This document shows positions 20,912 to 32,250 of a stretch of DNA of 64,000 bases, in pieces. Both the position numbers and the translations under genes were made by a program. Under the pieces are notes generated by a model, which did not search any database, was not told the DNA's origin, and saw nothing but the letters and a program-made list of their open reading frames with translations. The DNA lies in NCBI GenBank assembly GCA_964035575.1, contig OZ037870.1:372001-436000 (forward strand), given 5' to 3'. The stretch's first letter is position 1, and every line of letters begins with the position of its first letter. Source of the DNA: Rhynchopus sp. YZ270_cl-10. Taxonomy: Eukaryota; Euglenozoa; Diplonemea; Diplonemida; Diplonemidae.

Positions 20912-23900
20912 AGAAAATAGAAACTTAACACTCATCACACGATAAAACCCATGGGAGAGGTTGTGGCAGCGTAGTCCCTGAGATTTCCAAAAAAATAAAA
21001 AAGCTAGTGCCATGCACTACCACTTTTTTGCAAATAAAAAAAAATAGAGAAAAGTTCGATTTCGGCCTCGAAAATTACCGTGACACCGATTTGTCACGGA
21101 ATTTTGTCACGGAATTTTTTTGAAAGATTCGATTTCGTGACAAAAAAAAATCGATTTCGTGACAAACCAATTTTTTCATTGACACACAAAATTCGATTTC
21201 GTGACAAACCGATTTTTTCATTGACAAAAAAAATTCGATTTCGTGACAAATCCAAAAATTCAGTGACAAAAAAATGTCAATGAAAAAATGGATTTTGTCA
21301 AGGAAACCGAACTTTTTGTCAAGGAAAAAGTCGTGACAGAAATGGATTTTGTCAAGGAAACCAAACTTTTTGTCACGGAAAAAGTCGTGACAGGGCACTG
21401 GGTACTGGGTACACTGGATACAAGGATAAAAGTCGTGAAAGAGCAACCACAGCTCCACATGACAAACACAAAAGTGTCCAGTCACGTGGGGCATTCATGC
21501 ACTGAGGAGATAATGATCCAACAATTTACAAGAAAGATTACTTAACCTACTGCTGGAAATTGCCAGGTCGTAGTAACACACAAAGTGTGCCTCCGTTCGG
21601 GAAGACCGGATATTCTAGAGACCAAAAAGGCCTCAAGAATATCTTCCGGTAGTCAAGGTATAACCGAATGAACGGCCCAAGACCCCCGTGGAGAAGTTAA
21701 ATGTGTAATGCTATCAGGTAGAAACTGCGAACACTGTCTTACCCTCCTCAATGCATGGTGGAAGATGTCTTTACAACAAATATCCTGTACCCAGGTACCA
21801 GGTTCCCAGACCCACGTAGTACCACGTCGCAGTACTACGCAAAATTTACCACCAGACCCTGTCTTCGTGCACCTGAAGTACAACGCCGCAGACAGGCCAA
21901 ACATGCGTTGGACTCAGAGGAATGCCTGCTGTGCAGTGTATCAATGAGAACCAACTCCCAGCAACAAGGGGCGCCTTTTGGCGGGCGTTGTTGAGGGTGT
22001 TTGGGGTGCAAAGTTTTCCACAATTTTGATGCGCGGGTACAGAAGTGTTATCTTGTTCTTTCATCTCTAGGAATGTAAATGTCAATCGCGTTTAACTACC
22101 ACTAGGGCTTGTTCAGTGAACCCACGAGGGGTCGAAGGGGGTTGGTTATCCCGTATCTATCAAAGGTTGTGTCGACCAGGCTAAACCACTATGTTACGCT
22201 GTACGTTGTTAAATCCGAAGAAATAACACTTTAGCAGCCGCAGGAAGTTTGCTAAAAAGAGTGCCTCACGCTACACAAACCACCACCCGCGATTGACTTA
22301 GATGTTATAACAAAGAGAATTCAGAACAAAACAACACCCTGCCCCATACACACTAAATTGTCATGCTTCAAGAGCATGCCTGGGCCAAAATTACTATGAC
22401 GAAAAGGCAACAAGACCACCCACAAGGAGTGTGAATTGTGCACTGGTTTTCTGGGGGAACAAACAATATTTTCTTGTGTCTAGTCCTCCGGAAGCAGAGG
22501 ACAGACTTTCCGGAAGGTTTCCAAAGTCGAATTTCTTGCACTAGCTATGCTCCCTGGTTAATGGCTATAGCAGTGACTGACAAAGTGTTCCCACCCCCCT
22601 TTCCACCACCATAATAACCGAACTCTGCTTATCAAACCACAATCTGAATCTGCTTCCGTCGCATGCGCTGGTGGATTCGATCTGTTTTGGTGTGTGTAAT
22701 GGAATGTATGGGTGAGGGTTGGGGTATTAGGTATAGAAACTTGCGCACCCATTAATTTTTTACCGAATGAAAATGAAATCTGCAATGAGTGTCTGCTGCA
22801 TATCATTTAGTGGGGCTGGCCTCTGGCCAGAGGCGTGCAAGCCTGACCGTGTTCGCGATATACTAAGTCTTGCATAATCATAAAGTTATCATACCTTGTG
22901 TCTTCAGTCTCTGCCCTTAGGTTTCTAGACAGCTCAAGAATGGCCTCTTTTGTGTTTGTCAAGTGGCTGTCTGGTCACTTTTCAGTGACTGGCGGGTTGG
23001 CTGTCACGACTTTTTCCTTGACAAAATCCATTTTTTTCAATGACATTTTTTTGTCAATGAAAAAATGGATTTGTCACGAAATCGAATTTTTTTTTGTCAA
23101 TGAAAAAAGTCATTTGTCACTAAATTGAATTTTGTGTGTCAATGAAAAAATCGGCTTGTCACGAAATCGAACTTTTTTTGTCACGAAATCGAATCTTTCA
23201 AAAAAATTCCGTGACAAAGTACCGTGACAAATCGGTGTCACGGGTATTTTCGAGGCCGAAATCGAACTTTTCTCAAAAAAATAATAAAAACCCTAGGTTC
23301 AAAACTCGGTCGAGCCCGGCCCAGCTCAAATTCGGGGCCCCGGCGGAATGTGAGAATTCCTCGGGTATCCAACTGCGGAGTTCAACTTCATTGATATTTG
23401 CACCAGACACGAATTATCAGTAACCTCAGTACATGTACAAAAAGAAACGGTGGTCATAGCATCAAGGTTCCTGGCGAATCCAGGGTACGCAATAATTCAA
23501 AAAACTGCGCTTAAAATTGTACATTTTTACAGCCATACGATGTCATGGGAAGGTGGGTTGCAAATTTGCGCCGCAGGCGCACGGTACGCTACTTTTATTA
23601 TTTCGCCATGCTGCATGTTTCCTTTTCCTTCGGCGTTTGATCAATTGAGTCGCGCTTTGGCTGTGACGGGGTCACTTTGTTCATGAGGCCAGTTCTGGTC
23701 ACTCTCAGAGGCTTATGTCTCTGCGTGTCTGGCAAGTGTCAACTTTCTGAAAAAAGAAAAAAAAGTGGTAGTGCCAGTGGTAGTGCCCGGCACTAGCAAG
23801 AAAATTTTCAAAATTAAATAGGTAGTGCCGATGCACTAGCAGTTTGGGCAAGCTAGACTACACTGGGTTGTGGTGAAACGCACACACCTCGACCTGTTTG

Positions 23901-23996
23901 GTGAGGCGTGGCTCTGCAGCGCGGTTCGTCCCTAGAACCGCGAGTGTGTTCAAAATGCTTTGTTTCTATTTCCTCCTTCATTTCATGAGGTGACAG
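20912..23996 (+). repeat. Class F element split by a transposon insertion
   Basis: The left half (20912-20966, AATAGAAACTTAACACTCATC) and right half (23866-23996, CACACACCTCGACC through GTTTCTATTTCC) together match the uninterrupted element at 60625-60789. The 8-base sequence GGTTGTGG occurs at both sides of the insertion. The right half includes the hairpin GCGGTTC/GAACCGC. Confidence 0.8.
20967..23865. mobile_element. hAT-like non-autonomous DNA transposon, 2.9 kb
   Basis: The ends are CAGCGTAGTC and GACTACACTG, inverted with one mismatch, and are flanked by the 8-bp duplication GGTTGTGG. Both ends also carry CTAGTGC/GCACTACC blocks. CAG ends with 8-bp duplications are typical of hAT elements. 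Inside, two long inverted arms (21047-21392 and 23001-23274) consist of an iterated TTCGATTTCGTGACAAA-type motif alternating with TTTTTTCATTGACA. The 1.6-kb centre has no long reading frame and no transposase, so movement would need a partner element. Positions 23425-23610 resemble part of the elements at 50092 and 55143. Confidence 0.75.
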
Positions 23997-24012
23997 AAAA
24001 GAAAAGAAAACG

Positions 24013-24050
24013 GTAGTTGAACGTTGCGAACGCCTCTGTGGACGCAGGCA
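24013..24050 (+). repeat. Class C hairpin element
   Basis: Reads GGTAGTTGAACGTTGCG, then AACGCCTCTGTGGACGCAGG. It lies directly after the right half of the class F element. Confidence 0.65.
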
Positions 24051-24816
24051 AAAAACCGGATATATCCGCGGGCAAAAAAAAAAAAAAAAACAGAGAAAAT
24101 AGAACGCACGAAGAAAGGTCCAGGGGTGACGATGGGAGCCTTGGGAAGGGAAAAAAGGGGGAGCCTGGGGGGGGAGAAGAGCTGAGGGCTTGCTGAAGTA
24201 CCGTTTGTTTGCTTTTTTTTGTTGTTGTATCGCCAATCACTTTACACCTACTGTGTGAAGATCTGTACTGTCGAGAAGGATTTTTTTTTAAAAAATGTTT
24301 TCACCCAATTTTTGTTCTAGAGTGTACCGCACACATAGGATGTGCTTTCACTCATACAGCCTCTTTGCTTAGCAGCAAGGTGACTCGGGTCACCCGTGTA
24401 CCTCAATGGATGCGGTGAAGCTCAAAATGGTGATCACCAGAAAAAAAAAATCCTCCGAAAATTGAAAGAAACACTTGAAACCCATTTCGGCAAGATGGAA
24501 GAGAGAAAGAGAATGGGAAACGTTTTTGCAACGAAGCAAAAAAAAAAAAAGAGGGGCAGCGTGAAAGGATTAGCCCCCGAAGGACCCACAGTATGTGCGG
24601 AACACTCTCCAGTGGGTGTGATACTCAGTCACTCATGTAATCCAAATGGAAAGATTGCACAACTCAGGTCCACCTCCCAAACACTGTTTTTTTTTTTTTT
24701 CAACAAAAATAGTAACTCTGATAGGCAAGTAAAAGGGGGAAAAGGTTTTCTTTGTCGTCGATTGCTCAATTACCCTGTTGGTATATAAAAAAACATTGAG
24801 AAGGGGGGAAAAGAAA

Positions 24817-24859
24817 GTGAAGTTGATAGTGCAAACGCCTCTGGGACGCAGGCACTGAC
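24817..24859 (+). repeat. Class C hairpin element, consensus-like
   Basis: AGTGC pairs with GCACT around AACGCCTCTGGGACGCAG; GTTGAT precedes the stem and an A-rich run lies upstream. Confidence 0.8.
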
Positions 24860-25193
24860 AAAGAAAAGCGATAACCAAAAGAGACCCCAAAAAATATTGA
24901 TAAGATGATATTTCCCCCCCCCCTTTTTTCCCCTGCAACCGAAGGTTCCACGACAATACAAGGATACCTCACAGCATCCAAAGATAACGTACACCACACC
25001 TTCATTCGATCATTTTCCCCCCTCCCTCTAAACACGAGAACATCCACACAGTTCCCATCTCCAAACATCTTTTCCGCAATACTCCTCAGGAATACCCCAA
25101 AACTGCTTTTTTTAAAAATGAAGGAAAAACTACAAAACCCCTTCCCCTCCCCCTCCCCCTTCCCCCCCTTTGAGATACTAAAGAGACCCCTCC

Positions 25194-26321
25194 CTATAGG
25201 GCACCAAAGTGAGAAAGGACGATCTGCGACCCAACTGTGATTGCGTATTTGTAACCTTCTTTGGTGAAGTTCACTTGCCGTTCAGGGGAGGTCCAGGTTG
25301 TGTTGGTGAGAAGAATGTTGTTTGGCCCCCTGGTGACTGGGAAGATTGAGTAGTCCGAGTTTGCCCGGATGTTTACGTAGGGGATGGCTACACCTGTTTT
25401 GGAGGCTTTTTTGGAGAGAACGGAAATCCATCCGGGGCCTTCCATTGCGCCGACGCAGACAACTTCGTTTGCAGCGGTTGGTGTCCCTGTTTGCTTGGTG
25501 ATGAGATCCGCGAGGTAGAGGCGACATTGGTAGTCCTCGGGTGTTCCTGCCCATAGGTTGTAGCCTGCTCCTTCACCACAGCGTGTTTTGTCAAACACCT
25601 TGGGTTGCGTTGCAGGGAGCAGCCCCGCGCGCATCCCCATCCCACTCCACATTGACGCCCAAAACTCATCAATGTACTCCTGCAACTCCCCAGACCGCCC
25701 CGGAAACTTCACACCCCTCGCAGTTTCCGCCACCGCATCCGCAAACCCCGTATCCTCCACCCCAAAATCACATTGTCCAAACACCGTAGTATCATTATGC
25801 CTAGTGCACTCAGGATAACTGCACTCCCCCTCCGTCTTTCCATTCCAATTACAAAACCCGCAGGCCTGAATGAAGGTCAAAGGAGACACACAAACATCAC
25901 CGATTCCTACCAGCTGTTCGGTGGTTGAAATGGGGAGGTTGGTGCAGGTGGTATCTTCCTTTGGGTTGAAGAAGCCGCCAATGCGGGGGGTAAACCCAGA
26001 GGTTCCCATATACATGATAGTCGTGAGGGTGTCGTTGATGTTTTCATAGTGGCGAATCACATCGACCATGCAGGAGGCTGAGTTGTCGTGCCCAATACCG
26101 GTGGTGACGAGCGAGACAGAGCTCACACCGAGACGTCCCTCGATCACCTCGGCACACATCGGCATCGCTGTTGTTGTGTTCACTACCGCATCTGCCGCCT
26201 TCATTGCCGCAAGGATCTGATGGCCTTCACTCTCCCCACTATACAGCCCTGGGTCAGCGACCATTACTAGATGCCGCGAAACAGCGAAACTCAAAACATT
26301 TGATAACAATGCTATAGACAT
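25194..26321 (-). CDS. Secreted nucleoside-phosphorylase-superfamily protein, paralogue 2
   Basis: This 375-residue protein aligns along its whole length with the gene at 18975-20096, sharing SRHLVMVADPGLYSGESEGH, LVTTGIGHDNSASCMVD, the CGFCNWNG block and the Cys pattern PECTRHNDTTVFGQC. The start MSIALLSNVLSFAVS is shorter and less polar than a standard signal peptide but hydrophobic. Differences are spread evenly rather than clustered, so both copies look under selection. It lies on the same strand as its paralogue, consistent with a tandem duplication later widened by insertions. Confidence 0.75.
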   Translation of the reverse strand: MSIALLSNVLSFAVSRHLVMVADPGLYSGESEGHQILAAMKAADAVVNTTTAMPMCAEVIEGRLGVSSVSLVTTGIGHDNSASCMVDVIRHYENINDTLTTIMYMGTSGFTPRIGGFFNPKEDTTCTNLPISTTEQLVGIGDVCVSPLTFIQACGFCNWNGKTEGECSYPECTRHNDTTVFGQCDFGVEDTGFADAVAETARGVKFPGRSGELQEYIDEFWASMWSGMGMRAGLLPATQPKVFDKTRCGEGAGYNLWAGTPEDYQCRLYLADLITKQTGTPTAANEVVCVGAMEGPGWISVLSKKASKTGVAIPYVNIRANSDYSIFPVTRGPNNILLTNTTWTSPERQVNFTKEGYKYAITVGSQIVLSHFGAL

Positions 26322-26699
26322 GTTAGGGGAAAACTAAAATGCCTGTAAGGATGTGGGTGAAGGGGATGAAGGGGATGAAGGGAAAAGAGAAAATTCAGAT
26401 TTCAACGGATAAAAGCGAGCCGACAGATTTGCTGTACATATCCTATGAGATGCCCTGTAGTGGGTTGTGGAAGTCCTGCTTTCGACGTGGGCGGGAGGTG
26501 CTACCCTTGGAGCAAGGGAAAGGAGGGGCGCCATCAACACTTCGCTTAAGTACGGTGGGAACGTGGGGTTTGTCAGTGACAACAATTGTGGAAGAAAAAG
26601 AATTGGAGAAATTACTGAAGTCTCGTCTTCATGAGGTGGATCCTGGAGGGGGGGAAACCCCGTTGAGAATAATAAGATGGAACCCAATGAAGTGAATGT

Positions 26700-27773
26700 A
26701 AAATCAGTCTCAGAAAAGAGGCAAGGGCAAGGGAAAGGGAAAGGATGTCTCTCGCAGGAACTCGGCATGCTGCAGGCCACAAGAGGCAGAGAGCATTTCC
26801 TAGAGTCTGCTCATCTGCAGAGGGTCTGAGGGTCGAGGGTCGAGGCTTGTGTCTAAGGCATGGGATATGCTCGCCATCGTAGCATAACGGGATCTCGCAA
26901 ACCCTCCAACTCCTTTCCAAGCACAGGCAGCAATGGACAGGTGTTAATGAGCTGCTCACAATCACAACGTCGTATTTGACTGAGGGTAATGTACTGGAAA
27001 AAAGAAGTGTGTGTGTGTGTGTGTCAGAGCTCTAAAGTAATATCGTGAGCCGAAGCTTCATTTCCATTGTGTGTGTTGAAAAAAATAAACTATCATCATC
27101 CGAAGGGAAAAGAGAGGACTGAGGCTGCAGGTGTCTTCTGTTGTGAGTTGTGTGAGTGGCTCAGACGGCGAACGTATGTGTCTCCATGATTCCCGTGATT
27201 AGCGGGCGTCAAGATGTCCTGCAGTCTGCAGTGTTGCGGGACGTCGTTCGTCAAAGTGTCGATCATGCGCCAAAAACTCACAACAACAAAATCACTCTCA
27301 GAAAAGAGGCAAGGGAAAGGGAAAAGGAAAGGATGTCTCTCGCAGGAACTCGGCATGCTGCAGGCCACAAGAGGCAGAGAGCATTTCCTAGAGTCTGCTC
27401 ATCTGCAGAGGGTCTGAGGGTCGAGGCAAGGTGCCTTGTGTTGTGATTCAGAAAGAGCGAGCCAACGCTATGTTGCATCTTCACACAGCAAAAAGAGCTG
27501 TCGGATATATGCTTGTTTGATGTGTAGTCATCATGAACCGCACAGAACACGGTGCTCCTCAAGGAAACGTACTCAGGCTCCAGATGGAGGAAAAGTTGTC
27601 ATCAGCGGACAGTTACGAGGTGCCCGACTAGGTTGGTTAATTAAACTGAGTTGCATCACTGTGGTGTCGCTGTTTGCAGGTGGAAAAAGTGTTCTCGGAA
27701 TCTCTCCCACACAACCCCGCCGCTGTGAGTCACGGAAGATGTCATCAAGCGGTTGAAACGGCGGTGGTCTAGA
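26700..27773. repeat. Second locus of the 0.93-kb repeat unit
   Basis: Positions 26848-27773 match 13557-14492 almost base for base. They are preceded at 26700-26847 by a partial extra copy of the unit's interior (matching 13998-14136). The GT microsatellite between the sub-blocks is shorter here than in the other locus. Confidence 0.85.
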
Positions 27774-28022
27774 CTACGTCCCAAGCATACATGGAAGACG
27801 ACTCAATTCTCGTCTGGTCTCGCATTTGGGTTTTCAGTCCAGATTCGCGGATTACACTCGGAGTCGTTTCGACCTACTTTGGACTGCGAAATGTGTTGAA
27901 GGGGTGGGGTGGGTGGGTGGGTGCCTTTTGTACACAAAATGTATGCACGATACTGGTGAGTAGTCACACCCCTCAACACCCACATTGGGTGTGAAGGTTA
28001 AAAAGAAAAAGGAAAAAAAGAA

Positions 28023-28064
28023 AAGTTTGTAAGATGATCCCAAGCCTCTCGTGCATAGTCACCT
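28023..28064 (+). repeat. Class B hairpin element
   Basis: Reads GTAAGATGATCCCAAG, CCTCTCGTG, CATAGTCACCTT. The outer AAG.TGA/TCA.CTT pairing is intact while the inner stem has a mismatch. Confidence 0.75.
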
Positions 28065-28656
28065 TGTATCACATTCGTTATCGCACAGCATCAGCTGCGC
28101 TGGTTTTCACAAGTTTGTTGTCAGGGATGATGTATTTTACCCAGCTAGTTCGTAATTTTGGTCAAGGTGGCGGGGTGCAATCATAAAGCTGTAGGAAGCA
28201 AGTCAGTCACGTGAGTGATGGACAAAATCTGGGCTCAGCTCTGGGCATTCTGACACAAAATTTTATTGTTCCTTCCTTCAAAACTTCAACACACAACGCT
28301 TTTGGTGTTTGGGAGACACACAAGGTGCCAGGTTCTATGATCTGCATGGAGCCATCCTGGCACGTACGATGTGGTGTTCGAGCAGTGCATGGTGTAGCAC
28401 GGGTACGTAAAAACTGGGCGACGGTCGTAGCCTATAAGTCCGGGTGCGCCAACGGACGTGAAGGAGATAGCAGATGCGGGAAATGGGTTTTGGATCCCAA
28501 GGGGAAAAAAGATACGGAACAACAAAAAAATAAAAAAAACACTGTTAGATCGCTCACAAGAGACCGTTGATTAGGGAATTGAACGGAACAGGTGGAACCT
28601 TCTCCACCAAAGATGAACTGCGTATTATACATCATTTGTGACAGCATGTCCTCTGC

Positions 28657-30488
28657 TCACTCCTCGTACCGTGCAAGGTAGTCGCTCCACTTCATGCGGT
28701 GTTTGGAGCTGACGTGCCGCCGCACAGACGCCTCTGACGCAAACGGGACACCTGCAGCTGTCTGTACAACACCACATTCACGGCAGGAGTGCTCCGTCGC
28801 GTCCTCCTCCTCCTCCTCGCTCTCCTCCTCCGCAGTCTCCGTTGCTTCCTCCACTTCCAGCTCCTCCCGTTTCCTCTTCACCCCTCTGCTCTCCTGACCA
28901 GGTGGCGTCTTTGCAAGGCGCCCACGCAGCAGCTCCGCAGTCCTCGAGAATGAGGAAGACTCCGCAAGTGCGAGGCAGGTCATCCCACCGCTCGTCATGT
29001 GCAGCGGGTCTGCCCCGTTGTCGAGGAGCACCTCGCAGATGTCGAGGCTGCCCTTCACCACAGCCTGCTCCAGAGCGGTGGTGACACCGCCGTCCACCTT
29101 TGCACCGTGCTCCAGCAGCAGCTTCACCGCAGTCACCCTCCTTGAGGAGGCTGCATGCGCAAGACACGTCCACCCCTTTGTGTCCTCCACCTCCAGGTCT
29201 GGTGTCGTCGCCTCAAACACCATCTCCATACCACGTATAGCACCCTTGCCTGCAATGTACATCAGAACTGTCTGCCCGTTGTCGCTCTTCTGGTTGATGT
29301 TAAGTATGTCGCTTTGCAGAAGTGCCCGCAGGTTCCGCAAGAGCCGCTTCTTAGCCACGTGCACTGTGAGTGTGTCGCCGCATTTATCAAAGACGTTGGG
29401 ATTTGCACCCAAGGACACAAGCTTTGCCACATATTCGGTGTAACTAGAATCCTGCACTGCGCGGGTCAAGACTGTATTGTTCCTATCCGGGCACACAGTT
29501 TCAATGTCCATCCCGCATGCCAAGAGCGACTCCCCATTATACAGCAACGTGACCAATCCCTCTTGGTAAGGCCGAAGCTGAACATAACCTGCATGATTGC
29601 GATGATTACGTAGACAGGCATTTGGGTCAGCACCCTTCTGCACCAACACCTGCAATGTCTCGAGTGGAATACCCTGGCGTAACTCACCGAGCACATCTCT
29701 GTCGACAGCAGCACCGTGTTCCAACAACATCGACAACAGGTTCACGAACTTCCTCACACCCAGTTGACCACACAATATCGTCACTGTGCCGTCAAGGGGA
29801 GACACGGGAATGAGTGCCTTGCAGTGCGGTACCGCTTTCTTTATTGCGGCACTCTCATTCATGATGAAACCGCCACACGGATTCGGAACAGGTGAAAGAA
29901 GTGCCTTCAACAAATGGTTCTTGAATCTGTCAGACCCACGTGCAAGTGTGGCATCGACAAGGGTTGCCGTGTGGCTCTCACTCCTCCATGGACGGTACGT
30001 CAGGGCATCTTCGCACAAAAGAATGTCGTCGTCCACGATCAGGTTAAGCACAGTGGTGTCCTGCAAGGGGAGGACACAGTCTGCGTCGATATGCGCGACT
30101 TCTGTCATATTTGGCAAAGTTAACACCAGCCTGCAGCAACCACCCAACAACATCGTAGCTTTTACTGCGTGTTGCTGTGACAACACTGTCCCAAACAAGG
30201 GGGATGTCACGCTCCGCTAGCTCCTGTACGGCAACAGCTTTGAGTTGTGCGGCAACAAACTCGGGGCACGGCACAACCTCCACAGCTACCCGCACTGAGG
30301 TGTGCCACGCTCTCGTCGTCGTCAAGGGAAATGCCCTCGGGGACCAAACACATCTCAAAGGCATCCCCCACACCACTCAGGTGTGCAGCAACAACACCCC
30401 GCACCACGCGACGCAGCTCCCCTATGCGTGCCTCACCGGACAGCTCGCACAGCTCCTCGTGCACACCGCATTTCACATGAAACTCCAT
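28657..30488 (-). pseudogene. Ankyrin-repeat / C2H2 protein, copy 1, frame disrupted
   Basis: This is the first of three tandem paralogues (others at 32251 and 34805). The ubiquitin-like start (MEFHVKCGV, at 30488), the ankyrin repeats and the C-terminal acidic region plus C2H2 finger (CRECGV...FASEASVRRHVSSKH) are all present. However, the reading frame differs from the intact copies over about 30060-30290: a 2-base loss in GTGTG near 30280 shifts it, and a second change near 30070-30100 restores it. The open part, 28657 to the ATG at 30153, would encode ankyrin repeats and the finger without the N-terminal domain. Either this copy is decaying, or it starts internally. The region was duplicated together with a piece of the Beclin gene. 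Confidence 0.65.
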
Positions 30489-30734
30489 CGGTGAAGGGGG
30501 AGGGAAGGGTTCTGTGCAAGGAAGGGAAGGGTGGGTGGGGTGGTACAGGATGCAGTCGGTTGTGTGGGAAAGCAATTCTGGGGAGAACAGGGAATATTGT
30601 TGCATCTATATCCGATGTTTTGTGGTCAGGGGTTGTACAAATACCCTCCCTTCTGTGTCTCCAGAAAACCTGGGGGTTTTTTTTTTTGTTATGACCTGCA
30701 CAATGGTGTGAGAACACACACGGCTTTTTGTTCT

Positions 30735-30783
30735 TTGAAAATCTTGGTTGTATTGGTGCAGACACCCGAGGATGTGCGCACAA
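30735..30783 (+). repeat. Class D element
   Basis: Reads GAAAATCTTGGTTGTATTGG, then CAGACACCCGAGGATGTGCG. It is a duplicate of the copy at 36725, carried along in the segmental duplication. Confidence 0.75.
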
Positions 30784-30832
30784 ATGTTTTTTTAATTCTT
30801 TCCCCCCTCCCCCCTCCCAATGCAAGAATAAA

Positions 30833-31533
30833 TCAACAGAAAGTATTGAGCAAGATGTACCGTTCTTTCCGGGTGTCGGTGGGAGTCATTGTGAACAAAA
30901 ACCGCAATTTGAAGAACTCCCTCTTCTCCAAAACTTCATTCACGTTCTCCTCATGAAGCGTGAACCTGCGTCGGTTGTCAACAAAAAAAATGAGTCCCGT
31001 AATTGTCTCGATCAATTTGTACATATGCTCACCCCACTGATGGTTGTCCCCTTCTGCGAGATGCAAATTCTTTGTACGAATCTCGTTTTTCGACTGACAC
31101 CGCAGTGCACGGCAGAGGCTCTTCACTGCCTTTCCCATATACCCTAGGGCCTCATCGATGCTGGTTGTGCTGGAGCCCTCCTTAAAGAAAAGGTTATGAT
31201 AGGTGGAGGTGTGGTCAATGACCTGACTCCCGCTTCCTTCAATGACAAAGTGTATCTTTGGTGCCTCTCCGGTCAGATTCTGTATCAATTGCTGCAAAGT
31301 GCGTACCAACATCGCGAGATGACCAAGACCACTATTCACCTCAGGCCAAGAAGGGAGAGAACTGAAGGCAGCACCACCCTGCTCTGCACCAGGAGAAACC
31401 GGAGCACCACCACCCCCTACCACCTGCCTTTCAGGAAATGCGGGTAATGTCAACCGATGTCCATTTAGCGAAGCCACATTCCTTTGAAACGATATTTTAA
31501 AAAGAAACCGCAGGCTGGTTCCATGGTTCTGGT
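30833..31533 (-). pseudogene. Truncated copy of the Beclin/ATG6-like gene
   Basis: About 30885-31533 is nearly identical to 37728-38375 of the full Beclin-like gene and covers only the middle of the conserved C-terminal domain (NGHRLTLPAFPE through RREFFKLRFLFTM-like sequence). The frame is open but ends soon after the match, in an unrelated tail, and no ATG begins it. The upstream edge coincides with an acceptor-like run (TCTTTTTTTTCAG). Together with ankyrin copy 1 it represents a duplication of the 34.8-38.4 kb segment, missing about 0.9 kb. Confidence 0.85.
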
Positions 31534-31960
31534 GAATTTTCCTGAAAAAAAAGACCTCAAATCACCCCATCCACAGCAGCAAATCCGAACAACGTGCACG
31601 AATTGGCTGCGTCACAACTTACCCTGGAGACAAATAATAACAAAATGTAGTGAATGGCATGACACCAAGCGCTACTGAGAATACCGATAGATCGGGAAAA
31701 ATAGGAAGAAAATACACTACTAAAGTAGCGTCGTTAGCTCCAAGACTCCGGTAAGTGGAGTCTTCTCAAAAAGAATAATAGTAAAAAACAAAGAAAACAC
31801 ATAAAAGCCCGACACAGACACACTCGGTACACAATGAACACGAAGTTGGTTCGCCAAGCTAACGTGCCTGACGATTCTTCGAAGCATAATACACGGGATG
31901 TGAGGGGGGATATATCAACTATTCACCTAAACAGGGAGACCTAAAGAGACTCAAAGAGTC

Positions 31961-32032
31961 CCCCGAAGGCGAGTTCGTATTCGCCCTATATTCGGATCCG
32001 AATATGGGGCGAATACGAATTCGCCTTCGGGG
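31961..32032. repeat. 72-bp near-perfect palindrome centred on a GGATCC
   Basis: Two 36-base arms pair with only two mismatches, and both are G-U wobbles if the + strand is transcribed. Ends are CCCCGAAGGCGA and TCGCCTTCGGGG. A further perfect 16-base palindrome (CCTAGCCTAGGCTAGG) follows at 32037-32052. No gene is visible in 31534-32250. Confidence 0.93.
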
Positions 32033-32250
32033 TATGCCTAGCCTAGGCTAGGGGGGTCATGTAGAAGGAATTCTTGAACTACGCAGCCCCCCTAATCCGA
32101 TGCCTCCCTCCGGGTGGACTGCACCGTGTACCATTAGAGACAGCCTTCCCTGTGTTTCTTTTGGAGGGGAAGCTCGCTTACATGAGACCGTTCGTTCGCG
32201 CCAAAAATAAACCGCGTATTATCCATCGCCTGTGACAGCATGTCCTCTGC

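Noticed and set aside
21047-21392. CRISPR-like regular repeats
   Set aside because: The repeats are short, degenerate, without unique spacers, mirrored at 23001-23274 and inside a transposon; CRISPR is also not expected in a nuclear genome.
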